Assembly (NCBI GenBank): GCA_037176845.1
Contig: JAYKXP010000058.1
Span: 124,001-188,000, forward strand
Length of the DNA stretch: 64,000 nt
Direction: 5' to 3'
Source of the DNA: Paramarasmius palmivorus
Taxonomy: Eukaryota > Basidiomycota > Agaricomycetes > Agaricales > Marasmiaceae
The notes beneath the pieces were generated by a model that was not told the origin of the DNA, searched no databases, and saw only the letters and a list, made by a program, of their open reading frames with translations. The stretch's first letter is position 1. Every line of letters starts with the position of its first letter. Below, piece after piece: positions 1 to 10,288 of this stretch. The translations under genes and the position numbers were made by a program.

Positions 1-1712
1 AAGCAGCATGAATTGCCTAAGTGCCTCGACGGTAAGCCCACGGCGACGAATACCACGGACGGTGGGGAACCGAGGATCATCCCATCCGCGAACTTGGCCG
101 TTGTTGACAAACTCGTGTAATTTTCGCTTCGATAAAAGTGTGTAGATGAAGTTGAGCCGACTGGATGCCATATCAGACTTCAGTCAGATAATGTCAACAG
201 CTCTTACCTGAAGTCCCAAATATTAACCTTACGCAGACCAAGTGCGTCGGTCATCCACCAATATTGTGGGTTTCGATCTCGATATTCGTTGGTCCTTAGC
301 GCATGCGTCACACCTTCGATTGAGTCGACAACAGGGCAAGCAAAATCGTATGTGGGGTAGATCTTCCACGTATCGCTACAACAATAAAGAGTCAGGATCA
401 GTAAAACATGTAAAACTGTGAGCTTACCCAGTCCGATGGTGAGGAAGGGGGTTGCACCTGTAAATGACAGGATCACGAAGCGCCTTGTTAGGGTCATCTA
501 CACTCATTTTGGCACGGAGGCACCAACGAAGGCCTTCTTCGGAGCCAGATTTCATTTCTTCAAAATGCTTAAGGTTATCTTCGATGCTGTCATTACGGTG
601 AGCAGAAGCGATCCCTTCCCTTCGCTCTAATTGCATCTATGTGGATTATCGCTTCATTTGTTGTGCCTCGAGAGATGGAGTTAAGACAAACCTTCTCTCG
701 TTCAGTATCATCTGCATATGCCTTTCCAAGCTTGATCATCTTCACCGCAAGTTCGTATAGTTGATCGAAGTAATCAGACGTGTGAGTGACAACATCGCCC
801 TTAATCTCGAGGAGCTCCAAGTCCTCAAGAATGGTTTCTTCGAATTCGGTCTGCAGAATGGATCAAACCAAACCAATCACAAGGGGCCATGACCACTCAC
901 CCTTTCCTTTGATGGGTTGGTGTCATCGAAGCGGATGATAAGCTTGCCTTGATACATCTTGGCAAAATATTGGTTCAACATGGCTGCTTTGGCGTGACCA
1001 ATGTGGAGATAGCCACTGGGTTCGGGTGGGAATCGAGTCACAACTTCACCCATCTTCGCTCCTTCCAGACCAAGAGCAAAACCAGCTGCTACTTTCGTCG
1101 ATCGCGCTTTGTTTGCTTTTGCTGCGGTGAGACTAGCGAGAGCTGATTGTGTACTTTCTAGAGACTCGAGATAAGCCGACCAACGCGCCAAATGGACATG
1201 CTTTCCGCTCTTGAGCAAGCCAATAATTTTAGTGCTAGCTGTTTGCTTTCAGTTATAGGATCTGATTGAAGAACCGGGCGACGTACCTTTGAGTGTACCC
1301 CAAACCATCCAGTCCGCTGTCGTAATATCATGGCCAATGAGGAAGGTCCTCCACGCCAGATGATCGTCCAAAGAGTCCAGAACTGTCATGATCTCTGGAA
1401 TAGCGGAGGTTTTTGACAGGGAGCTTGCTAATGCGAAAAACGAAGCAGCCTACACCAGTTGATGAGCACACATGTAGTAGGGATCGTGAGGATAATGACC
1501 TTGGCACTATCTTCAGCTAGACCGCCAGCTTTTCCAAGTGCCTTGACAATTTCTTCCTCTTCTTCGATCTTAGATCCATTCAGGTCAAGGCTGGCTTTTG
1601 TCGTTTCTTCGTCGTAAACGGCTTCCGCCTTTTCTGTATACGCAGCGATTGCCAGTGCTGCATATGGAAACGGGGATAATTTTGACGAGAGTGAGAGTGT
1701 TCCTTTCGACAT
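1..1712 (-). CDS. GUS1: Glutamyl-tRNA synthetase, cytosolic (5' part, cut by window edge)
   Basis: Charges tRNA-Glu with glutamate in the cytosol; class I aminoacyl-tRNA synthetase of the eukaryotic type. The gene reads leftwards from an ATG at about 1712 and leaves the window at base 1. The first exon encodes an N-terminal GST-like appendage ([16 protein letters not shown]...). A later exon (about 900-1150) holds [20 protein letters not shown] with the class I HIGH motif, followed by the [10 protein letters not shown] block. Downstream exons carry [20 protein letters not shown] and, near the edge, the [20 protein letters not shown] block; the last bases in the window still encode the [13 protein letters not shown] region. 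The KMSKS loop and anticodon-binding domain lie outside. GluRS is preferred over the related GlnRS because of the wording around HIGH and the [12 protein letters not shown] block. Several short introns interrupt it. It follows the 3' end of the UbiD gene head to tail. Confidence 0.93.
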
Positions 1713-1968
1713 GATGTGAACTTTGGTCAAAACCGGTCTAGACGCCCAAATGCAAGTTGATTCTCACGAGATCTCACTTCCCACGGTGTGCAGGCGCCTT
1801 TTGTCAAATGACTCATCTTGCTTCTTGACTATGACTGACTTGGACTGCGTCTGGCAGGTCTTGCTGATTCTGTTGTCTTTGGTATGAACCATAATATTAT
1901 TGGAAATGAGCCGGTATGCTAAATGTCTATGTAAAAGAGGAAAACAAGTCTAACTTCTTCTTAAATAT

Positions 1969-3623
1969 CTAGTCAAATCCGTCCGTTTCCCAATTCGAAA
2001 GTACCCTCTCTTTGACCTCGTCCGTGTACGAGTGTTCAAAATCGGAGACCTCCCAGCTTCTGCCTGTTGTGTACTCACACGGTAGCAGAGCATCCGATAC
2101 GACTTTTCCGCCTTTGACTGGGCTCCCGTTTCCGTGAGTCATGTACGGAATCAAGGGGAAACCCCTTACATCCTCGAAGAAGACTTCATCCGTGCCCGGT
2201 CGACAGCGCGTCGAAAACGCCCACATTACGTCCCTATCATCATAAACGTCTATGTCATCCCCAACCAATATCAATCTGTGGATGATGTAACCTGATTTAT
2301 GGCTGAATATCAAGTCACCGACTCTTTTTGACAGTTCCTTTCCGTTAGTCCCCATGGAACGGAGCTTGTCACCATCCAGCTGCAGTGCTACCCAAGTAAC
2401 CATGCTTTGCAACACCGTTGACGCATCCTTGATCGGAATTCCGTGCTCTCGGCAAATTTGGGCTATCTCTGGCGCAACCAATGCTCCACAAAGGGTATGC
2501 TTCAGCGCTATTATCAGACATGGAAAGCGGTATACACGGAAATGAACGCACAGTTTCGTCAGTCAGACGCCCTGTCGCCGAAAGTGGCAGAATAGCATTG
2601 TCTCGATGGGTAATGCATTCGACGCGGTATAGTGGAGAGCGGATTCCAGCTTCTGGAAAAATGTAGCCATGCATTTCTCCGTATGGTCCCTCAGGTCCTT
2701 TCTCGGAGATCGAAAGGGTACCTTCCATGACAATTTCGGACGTTACTGGGACCAGGAGGTCATTCGTCTCGCACTTGACGACGTCCAACGCAGTGCCGGT
2801 GAAAGCGCCGATATACTCGGCTTCGGAGACGCCCTCGGCTGTTACCCAGATTGTAAGTCTTTGGTTCATTCTATAATAACTTGCACTTACGGATTGGCAT
2901 ACTGGCAGCCATGATCGCTGATGGAGGGGCCTAGCAAGTCGTCAGTCCACCGAAAATTGAATCAAGCGGCGGAAATACCCCAAGAACCAAAGCCCATTTG
3001 CAGTCCTTCCCGACACCCTTCCACATTTGCTGGATCTGCCAAATATGTTGCGGCTCAATGACCAGTCCGACCAGGTGGCGTTTATCGTATATCATCGCCC
3101 TCGCAACGGACCAATTTGTCCATTTGCCATCAGGAGACTGAACGATGTGCATGCCGTAGGTCTGAATGTATTTGCCGCCGTCTGACTTGTGAACAAGAGG
3201 CGTAGGGAGTTTTGTGAGGTCGATGTCGTCTCCAAAAATTCTGTTCTCTTTGCACGGTCCGCCTTTGACTACCCGGGGAGGGATAGGCGCCATAGTTTTG
3301 GCTGCGATCAATTTGTCGAGGATTTGCTTCATGGACGCGTGAGGAGGCAAACCGAGATGCCGAGCGATTCGACCATAACGAGTCTTGGGATCTTTCCGTA
3401 AAGCACCTGGAGCGCCTAGGATACGAAAGAGTCCGTTTTGGGCTCCTTTGACGTTCTCGAAGAGTGGTGCTTTGTTGTCCGTTTCGCATACTCTCCTGGT
3501 AATGGCAGCTGCTTCTAGATGGGGGTCCACTTCGCGTTCGACTGTTACCAAGTCGCCATCCTCCCTCAAGCTTTCCACGAAAGCACGGAAGCTGAGATGG
3601 GGAAGCTCCTGAGTGGCGCACAT
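1969..3623 (-). CDS. FDC1: UbiD-family ferulic/phenylacrylic acid decarboxylase (FDC1-like)
   Basis: Non-oxidative decarboxylase of aromatic alpha,beta-unsaturated acids such as ferulic and cinnamic acid; needs prenylated FMN made by a UbiX enzyme. The start ATG at 3623 gives [20 protein letters not shown]. In order: the N-terminal UbiD domain; the [20 protein letters not shown] block; NWSVARAM with the catalytic Arg; after an intron, the [10 protein letters not shown] segment; then [20 protein letters not shown] (first catalytic Glu) and GPYGEMHGY (second Glu). The Glu-Arg-Glu set of yeast Fdc1 is therefore complete. The C-terminal domain ends ...SNWETDGFD at a stop at 1969, about 500 residues, normal for the family. 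Introns fall near 2925-2985, 2870-2905 and 2480-2540. It is divergently paired with the UbiX gene at 4.2-5.1 kb, which supplies its cofactor. Substrate is inferred from family only. Confidence 0.93.
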
Positions 3624-4220
3624 TGAAGGAAATGTCTGGGTTGGATTAGTTGAGATGGGGTCGGCTTCCTATTTATGAGCCCAGGGATACGGCGAACCGT
3701 TTCCATCGCACGCTGGCCTTTGAAGTTTCAGCTCAGCGGTTTGGTCCTCGGGTATGTGTCCGACTCCGATGGTTCTCATTCCGTATTTACCATCGCAGAT
3801 AATACTCTAGATCTGCAAGTACGATGCCATCAGAGTTTTTAAGCTGAATTGACGACTCCATCCACAGTTTAAGAGACAGGGTCGAAGGACCGGTGTCAAC
3901 GACCCTGTCTGCAGCAGTGACACCCCGTTACTACATGACTCTACAATGGCATGTATTGGTGTGAAAATGCTTACCTACGCTACACTTCCATTGCACGAAC
4001 ACCCTCATATCGTCGGAGATCGCGTTCATGCACAAGGTCCGCGCGAATCTGTTTCACGGTTACCGATTGCCCTGCCACCAAGACGCGTTCCGCACGTAGT
4101 TTGCACAATGTTTCCCCGTCTGTCAACAAGGGATATTTGCAAGTACGAAAGCCCAAGGAACTCTCATAAATGGGCTGCATTGCCATCCCATATCATTCAC
4201 AACCTCTCCTACCCAGGACA
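3624..4220. promoter_or_regulatory. Shared upstream region of FDC1-like and PAD1-like genes
   Basis: About 600 bp between the divergent ATGs of the UbiD gene (minus) and the UbiX leader (plus). I see no recognisable gene or strong repeat in it. The arrangement would allow joint control of cofactor-making and cofactor-using enzymes. Individual factor sites cannot be assigned by eye. Confidence 0.45.
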
Positions 4221-5146
4221 ATGCGCCCCTACAACTTCTCTCGCCTACTTTCACATCGAGTATTTTTGGCTCCCCACCGAGTCAGCGTGCCCGCCAAAGC
4301 ATCACCTGCACCTTGTTTTGCTCGGCATCTATCCTCGTCTGCTCCCGAGCAGTTAGAGCCAGGGAAACCCGACCAAAACGTCTCATCATCGGCATTACTG
4401 GCGCAACTGGATCCTTATTTTCTGTTCGTCTTCTCCAAGTTCTCAGGAACCTGGACATAGAGACACACCTTGTCATGAGCAAATGGGCACTTCCAACTAT
4501 GAAGTACGAAATTCCCGGAATCACCGAGGCCGACGTGCGTTCTCTCGCTACCTATAACTACGCGTACAAAGATATGTCTGCGCCACCATCAAGCGGATCC
4601 TTTTTGCATGACGGGATGGTGATTGTTCCATGCAGTATGAAGACGCTAGCTGCAGTTCGCGTTGGGTTCTGCGACGACTTGATTACAAGATCCGCAGACG
4701 TATGTTTGAAGGAAGGACGGAGGTTGTTATTAGTTCCGAGAGAAACGCCACTCAGTGATATTCATTTGGAGAACATGTAAGCTTTTCATGTCCTTTGACA
4801 CCCTTTGACACCCACCACTATTCGTTTACTTGCTTCGAAGAGCAAAAAATTCATCAAAAATCTAAAAACTCAATTCAGAGTCAAAGATTTATGATCTGGT
4901 TTTGGAGCTCTTCATTTTCATCCCCTTTCGAACCCTGTCCGTCGTTTGATAAACCTTTTCTAATAAACCGTCAACAGGTTACATCTTAGACGTGCAGGCG
5001 CGACAATTTTCCCACCCATGCCAGCGTTCTATACGCGTCCTAAAAGTATCGAGGACTTAGTTGACCAGACGGTTGGCAGGCTCCTGGACCAGTTGGGGAT
5101 CCACACCACGCATTTCCCTCGATGGAGCGGCTTCCAAAGGCAATGA
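4221..5146 (+). CDS. PAD1: UbiX-type flavin prenyltransferase (PAD1-like), frame break near the N-terminus
   Basis: Joins dimethylallyl phosphate to FMN, making the prenylated FMN used by UbiD decarboxylases; the yeast enzyme is mitochondrial. The catalytic part reads RPKRLIIGITGATGS (flavin-binding GITGATGS loop), then LVMSKWA, VPCSMKTLAAVR, LLLVPRETPLSDIHLEN. An unusually long intron (4777-4989, 213 nt) separates this from RAGATIFPPMPAFYTRP and a stop at 5146. Upstream, ATG 4221 opens a typical mitochondrial leader (MRPYNFSRLLSHRVFLAPHR ... CFARHLSSSAPEQ). That leader is one frame off from the catalytic domain, and the change must occur at about 4360-4380. I found no GT-AG intron of the right length to join them. 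Either the assembly lacks a base near the AAAA run at 4376, or an upstream exon in another frame is used. Function is sure; the start is not. Confidence 0.82.
4792..4811. repeat. 10-bp tandem duplication inside the PAD1 intron
   Basis: CCTTTGACAC occurs twice back to back in the long second intron of the UbiX gene. Probably a local slippage product. Confidence 0.7.
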
Positions 5147-5326
5147 TCCCGGCGAACCAGTGCGCCGGCGCTTGATGGGAGAACGGCATTGCTGAGTGAG
5201 ACTCCGTCAAATTGACCACGGAGATACAGGGCTGAACAATGCATACTCGATTGGGACACTTTACACCACACTATATAATTTTTATACTGTAGTTTACCCT
5301 AGTTTACTTGAACGTCAATGTTAATG

Positions 5327-6152
5327 TCAGATTATACCGTGATATTCTGCGAATTCATCGTCTTCATCACCACGCTTGCTGAGTTCAATAACACCGCGTA
5401 TCTCTTCAGCAAATGTTTTCCCGGCGAGATACTCCAGGAATGCATTAGCGAGGTCGATGCCTATCAGATCGTGGAATTAATCTCTTCCCGAGTCGGGCGA
5501 ACCGTGGAGGACCCATACCTGCACTGACACCGGATGAAGTCCAAATGTGTTTGTCATCGTTGACGACCCATCTTGCTTTGGGTACCCAAGTGATTGGGAG
5601 GTCCTTGGTTGCCTCCTGATTACGCATGAGCGTAAAACTCGAGCAGGGGTATCTCAAAACTTGCCTTTATAGCTCCAAACATTTTCTTGTTAGTTGTAGC
5701 TCGTTTACCATTGAGCAGTCCCGTCCCAGCGAGGAGTAGGGACCCATTGCAGACGGTTAAAATGTGCTTGGCGTCAGGGCCTTTATTCTTAATGAATTCG
5801 AGACAGGATGGATCACAATCGACGGCGTTAGCTGCCGGACCTGTGTCATGATTATCAGAACAGATGTATACGCAAGATACAAATGTAGAACCGTACCTCC
5901 AGGGATGAGAATGATGTCCCATCGTTGCTGCAATGCATCCTTGTAGGTTACAGTGGGCAAAATGCGTGGCCCCTGGGTCTGTGTCACAGGGTTGAGAGTG
6001 TGCGAAAGGTATTCAACGTCGATGGCTACATCAGGAAGGTTCTTGTATAGATGCCCAAATCTCTTCCGTGCGGTGGTAGAGAACCCCGCGAGTAACTCGA
6101 CTGGACCTTGATAATCAAGCCCGGTAACATCTGGGGTAAAGCACACGGCCAT
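5327..6152 (-). CDS. DJ-1/PfpI-family protein, tandem copy 1 (most diverged)
   Basis: Member of the DJ-1/PfpI (class I glutamine amidotransferase-like) superfamily; closest in look to the isonitrile hydratase / ThiJ-like branch. The start at 6152 gives MAVCFTPDVTGLDYQGPVEL; the conserved Glu of the DJ-1 active site lies in GPVELL. Then WDIILIPGG, the nucleophile elbow with its Cys in HILTVCNGSLLLAG, and LLNGKRATTNK. The last exon encodes IDLANAFLEYLAGKTFAEE and ends at a stop at 5327-5329. Compared with copies 2 and 3, the N-terminal MSSE(Q/L) leader is missing: the homologous upstream codons (QVYR) have no in-frame ATG. The elbow also differs (VCNGS against VCTGS). Introns sit in the same places as in the other copies, so it arose by tandem duplication. 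Substrate unknown. Confidence 0.85.
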
Positions 6153-6413
6153 GCGATAAACTTGCCATTGTAGAACAGTGCGATGAGGATGAAGATGGCC
6201 GTGTCGATTTCATTTATGACTTTTTAAAGAGGCGGATGGCACGCATGGGACGAATCATCCCGGCAATTAGGGTGCAGCAAGGAGACGTATTCGTTCGGCA
6301 GATGCGTTGAACGCTGCGGAGATGGATCTTGGCCCAGTTCGCTGACGAATACACAACATCATTATCAATCAAAAACCATACCAATCCACGTTACACTTGT
6401 GCAATTCCAAACA

Positions 6414-7329
6414 TTAAGCTAAGCCATAGTAGGTGGCGTATTCATCGTCGCTGGAGTCTTTGGCTGCTCTCAGCTCGATGAGCCCGCGAACTTGCTCGGC
6501 AAACTTCTCGCCAACAAAATACTCTAGGAACGCGTTAGCAAGATCCATCCCTAAGATTGGTGTCAATTGCGACGTCTAAGACAATATCGTGCGATGCGCA
6601 TACCAGAAGTGACTCCGGACGCGGTCCAGATGTGTTTATCATCGCTCACGACCCATCGTGCTTTGGGTACCCAGGTGATGTTGAGATCCTTTGTAGCTTC
6701 CTAAAGGTATCATTTAGCGCCAGGAACACAGCGAACAACCACTGGACACATACGACGACCAACCTGAACACAGCCTGGCCACGAAAATCAAATACTGATT
6801 CTCAGCGGAAGGATGCGGATATCAAGATGTCAATACATACCTTGTTGGTAGTGGCGCGCTTGCCATTGAGTAAACCGGAGCCAGCCAGAACCCAGGAGCC
6901 AGTACAAACAGCGAGAATGTGTTTGGCAAGGGGACCCCGTTTTTTCAAGAATTCAAGCAGAGAAGGATCGAGGGCCTTGGGGTCGGAGTTGGCCCCTGTT
7001 ACAAAAGATTGTGAGTGCACTAGATCCTTGGACAAAGCGGACATACCTCCGGGAATCAGGATGATATCAATGTCGGTCTCCATAGCCTCCTTGTATGTCA
7101 ATGTCGGAACAAGTCCAGGGCCAGCAACTGGCTTGACTGGTTCCTTTGTATGAGAAAGGAATTCGACGTTGATAGCGCAGGAAGGGCGAGTTTTGTAATA
7201 ATGACCGAATCGTGCCTGCAACTCTGTCGAGAATCCACCGAGCATTTCGATAGGACCCTGGTAGTCGAGAGCAGCGACATCCGGGTAGAGGCATACAGCC
7301 AAACGATAAACTGTCTGTTCAGAAGACAT
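6414..7329 (-). CDS. DJ-1/PfpI-family protein, tandem copy 2
   Basis: Starts at ATG 7329 (MSSEQTVYRLAVCLYPDV). The DJ-1-like fold is marked by LDYQGPIEMLGGF with the conserved Glu, IDIILIPGG, and the nucleophile Cys in HILAVCTGSWVLAGSGLLNG followed by KRATTNK. The terminal exon encodes MDLANAFLEYFVGEKFAEQ and ends ...TYYGLA at a stop at 6414-6416. About 230 residues after splicing, normal for the family. Bacterial isonitrile hydratases share the same elbow and RATT motif, but the fungal substrate is unknown. Head to tail between copies 1 and 3. Confidence 0.88.
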
Positions 7330-8115
7330 GGTGATGCTGGCGAAAGGCGATTGAAGTAGAACTGTGAGGTTTGATGGTTTCAATCCTCCTTTTATATCCT
7401 TTGAAGGTGAGGTCTGGGGTAGGCTTGGTCATAACCGCGTTCGCAGTATTGGGCCAAACAGGGTTGAAACAGGGATGAACATGAACACTCTGGGAAACAA
7501 CATGAAGCAGAACTGCGAACAGACCCGATATCACGCTTACCGCGGCATATGAAGACCGTTCTGGGGGCGAATCTCAATCTAATCATTGCGAATGCGTTCG
7601 GCAGGCCAAGCCAAGCGCATCTATCCAGCGAAGCAATGCAGTGCGTGATGATGTGGAAAGCCAGATAGTATGGAGTCACTGGATTATGTGGATAGAGGTG
7701 TCAGCGCGAAAGTTGCCGAAAAATTGGAGGACAATCTTGCGAAAAGGAGAGTTTCCTTCGATCTGGTTAAGGGTGCTGGCGAAGGACGTTGAGCTAAAGG
7801 CTGCTAAAGGAGACTGAAAATTTTCTGATAAGGAATCTCGATTCTCGGCTTCCACGGTCATCCGGTTCAATCATGACATGCCATCAAGCTGTAACCAAGT
7901 ACTTATGCCGCTAAACGTTACTTAGTTACCGAGTTAGCTCGTATAATACGAGCTAACTTTGCTTCACGTTCTGTTACTCAGTACATAAATATTTCATGGT
8001 CACTTATTTACTGGCCACTATTCCAGTGCATTCTGTATGCGCCAGAGAAGCACGTCAAGTTATCAGTTTGGAAACATGCTACATCTGTGCGATCCTAGAC
8101 ATTGTGCATTATACA
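7330..8115. other. Intergenic region between DJ-1 copies 2 and 3, with a strong dyad
   Basis: 786 bp upstream of copy 2 and downstream of copy 3. No convincing gene. It holds the perfect inverted repeat described separately and is AT-rich around it. Antisense open stretches over 7390-7680 have no recognisable similarity. Confidence 0.5.
7932..7958. repeat. Perfect 12-bp inverted repeat with 3-nt spacer
   Basis: The arm AGTTAGCTCGTA (7932-7943) is followed by TAA and its exact reverse complement (7947-7958). It lies about 160 bp past the stop of DJ-1 copy 3 and about 600 bp upstream of copy 2. It could be a hairpin in the 3' UTR of copy 3, a dimeric factor site, or the remnant of a small inverted-repeat element. 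Confidence 0.8.
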
Positions 8116-9016
8116 TTAAACCAAACCATGATAGGTGGCGAATTCATCATCATTAGGATCTTTTGTTGCTTTTAGCTCAACTATTCCACGGATTTCTTCG
8201 GCAAACTTCTCGCCGACAAAGTACTCCAAGAACGCATTAGCAAGATCCATTCCTGAGAGATTGTGAACCACGGCGTTTAGGACAGAGAATACTACACGTA
8301 CCGGCAGTGACTCCGGATGAGGTCCAGATGTGTTTATCGTCGTTCACGACCCATCGAGCCTTGGGAATCCAGGTGATGTTGAGGTCCTTTGTCGCTTCCT
8401 AAAGGTACTATTCAATGCGGGGGCAGACAAAAGGTTATCGAACACATACGACAACTAACTTGAACGAAGCCTGCCCATATATCAGACATTGTTTATTGAA
8501 GTGGGCTCAAAGATTATAAATACCTTATTACTTGTAGCACGTTTGCCATCGAGGAGACCGGTGCCAGCCAGAACCCAGGATCCCGTACAGATAGTGAGAA
8601 TATGCTTGGCGAGGGGGCCTCGTTTCTTCAAGAACTCGATCAAAGAAGGATCGAGCAGTTTGGGGTCAGAATTCGGCCCTGTGGCAAGAATAGTGTCAGT
8701 CAGGGTATTCTAGAGTCAACAGCGGACACAGACCTCCGGGGATCAGGATGATATCAATGTCGGCTTCAAGCGCCTCCTTGTAGGTCATCGTTGGGACCAC
8801 AGCGGGCCCAGTGAATGGTTTCACGGGTTCCATTGTATGAGAAAGGAACTCGACATTGATAGAACATGGCGGGCGAGTCTTGTAAAGATGACCGAAACTC
8901 GCCAGCACCTCCGTAGAGAATCCGCCAAGTATTTCGATGGGACCTTGGTAGTCGAGAACCGTGAGACCTGGGTAGAGGCATACAGCCAAACGATAAACCT
9001 TCAGTTCGGAGGACAT
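8116..9016 (-). CDS. DJ-1/PfpI-family protein, tandem copy 3
   Basis: ATG at 9016 gives MSSELKVYRLAVCLYPGLTV. It has LDYQGPIEILGGF, IDIILIPGG, a nucleophile-elbow exon read from 8640-8530 (HILTICTGSWVLAGTGLLDG) and KRATSNK. The C-terminal exon encodes MDLANAFLEYFVGEKFAEE and ends ...TYHGLV at a stop at 8116-8118. Very close to copy 2 in sequence and exon layout, so these two are the younger duplicates. Enzymatic role unknown beyond a likely cysteine-based hydrolase/hydratase or glyoxalase-like activity. Confidence 0.87.
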
Positions 9017-9729
9017 TGTGATGGTGTTAAGCACGGAGAGTTAACTTGTGGAGAAGTATGGATTTGGAGGATTCGTCTCGTCTTTTATAGCCTTCAATAG
9101 TGACTCTCTAAGGCCGATAAGTACGCTCGGTGACCAAGGTCATTGTTGTTTTCTTTGAAAGCCATGTAACATCGGCTTGGTTGCAGTAATCGAGTCCCCT
9201 CGCATAGTCGCATCTTTGGATGCATTACTCTAGTCGACGTGTTTTCTGCAGCACCTGCCCTAGCTACTGAATTGAGGAAGCCATGGATTACTAACGACCT
9301 TCTGTAATCGGGATTCGGGAAAGTCAGTAAGGTTTGATGTTGAAGTGCTGGAAACGTTTACAATGGATCTATGCGATGGCCGAGTGTACGCGTCACTAAA
9401 AGCGGGAAACCTCGGGGAAGCTTGTCCCATGTGAGCCATGTCATTCGTTCGTCCGCGTCAGGTGCTGCAGGTAGGTAATGCATCTCTGTAATCAGGACGA
9501 TTCCACAACGACGAGTAGAGCGGGGAGTTTTGCTGTCATGAGACGCGTCACGCGAATGTGGGATCACACACGCTCGGCCAAGTCCGGGCGGACTTTGAAC
9601 TCAATATCGTGAGAAATCAAGTAGAGACAACAAAACATTTCGGAGGAATTGGAGTTTTCCTCACATCAACGAGAGCGGACGAAGACATCGCCCAAAGTTT
9701 CTAATCGAACTCTGACACAACTGCAAAAA
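9017..9729. promoter_or_regulatory. Upstream regions of DJ-1 copy 3 and RPS12
   Basis: About 710 bp between the divergent DJ-1 copy 3 and RPS12 genes. No open frame with recognisable coding content. The right end must contain the RPS12 promoter and first 5'-UTR exon. Confidence 0.4.
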
Positions 9730-9781
9730 GTGCGTTTCTCTGTGATCTCTCTGTTTATTTGCTCATAATATTCTGTGTTAG
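9730..9781 (+). other. 5'-UTR intron of RPS12
   Basis: A 52-nt GT-AG interval with a pyrimidine-rich body ending TGTTAG one base before the ATG. An intron directly before the start codon is common in fungal ribosomal protein genes. Inferred from sequence only. Confidence 0.6.
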
Positions 9782-9782
9782 G

Positions 9783-10278
9783 ATGTCTGACGCTGGAGAT
9801 GACATTCCTGTTGAGGCCGCTGAGGTCGAGGTCGCTGCTGAAGCTCCCAAGGGGAAGCTTTCGGTTGAAGATGCCCTTCAGGTGCGCCGAGATACCTTCC
9901 TTTACTCAGGCACTATTCTGATCTAAATTTCTCATCTAGCAAGTCCTGAAGAACGCCCTTGTACACGACGGTCTCGCTCGTGGTCTCCGAGAGTGCGCTA
10001 AGGCCCTGGACAAGCGCCAGGCTCACCTTTGCGTTCTCGTCGAGACCTGCACTGAGGCAGAGTACATCAAGCTCATCGAAGCTCTTTGCGCCGAGCACAA
10101 AATTAACCTCATCAAAGTCGGAGACGCCAAGGTCCTCGGTACCTGGGCTGGTCTCTGCAAGATCGACCGTGAGGGTAACCCCCGTAAGGTCGTCGGCTGC
10201 TCTTGTGTCGTCGTCAAGGATTATGGTGTTGAGAGCGAGGGATTGAACGTTCTCTTGGACTACTTCAAGAATCGTTAA
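9783..10278 (+). CDS. RPS12: 40S ribosomal protein eS12 (RPS12)
   Basis: Component of the small ribosomal subunit. Exon 1 (9783-9881, 33 codons) gives [17 protein letters not shown]... and ends at Gln. A 58-nt intron (9882-9939) follows. Exon 2 (9940-10278) opens [19 protein letters not shown] and contains the family core [34 protein letters not shown] and [14 protein letters not shown] [13 protein letters not shown], ending VLLDYFKNR. About 145 residues, normal for eS12, with the eukaryotic acidic N-terminal extension. The frame is clean across the splice. The transcript has a 5'-UTR intron and a long 3'-UTR intron that carries a probable snoRNA, so the gene appears to make both a protein and a guide RNA. 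Confidence 0.97.
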
Positions 10279-10288
10279 ATAGTCCTCG

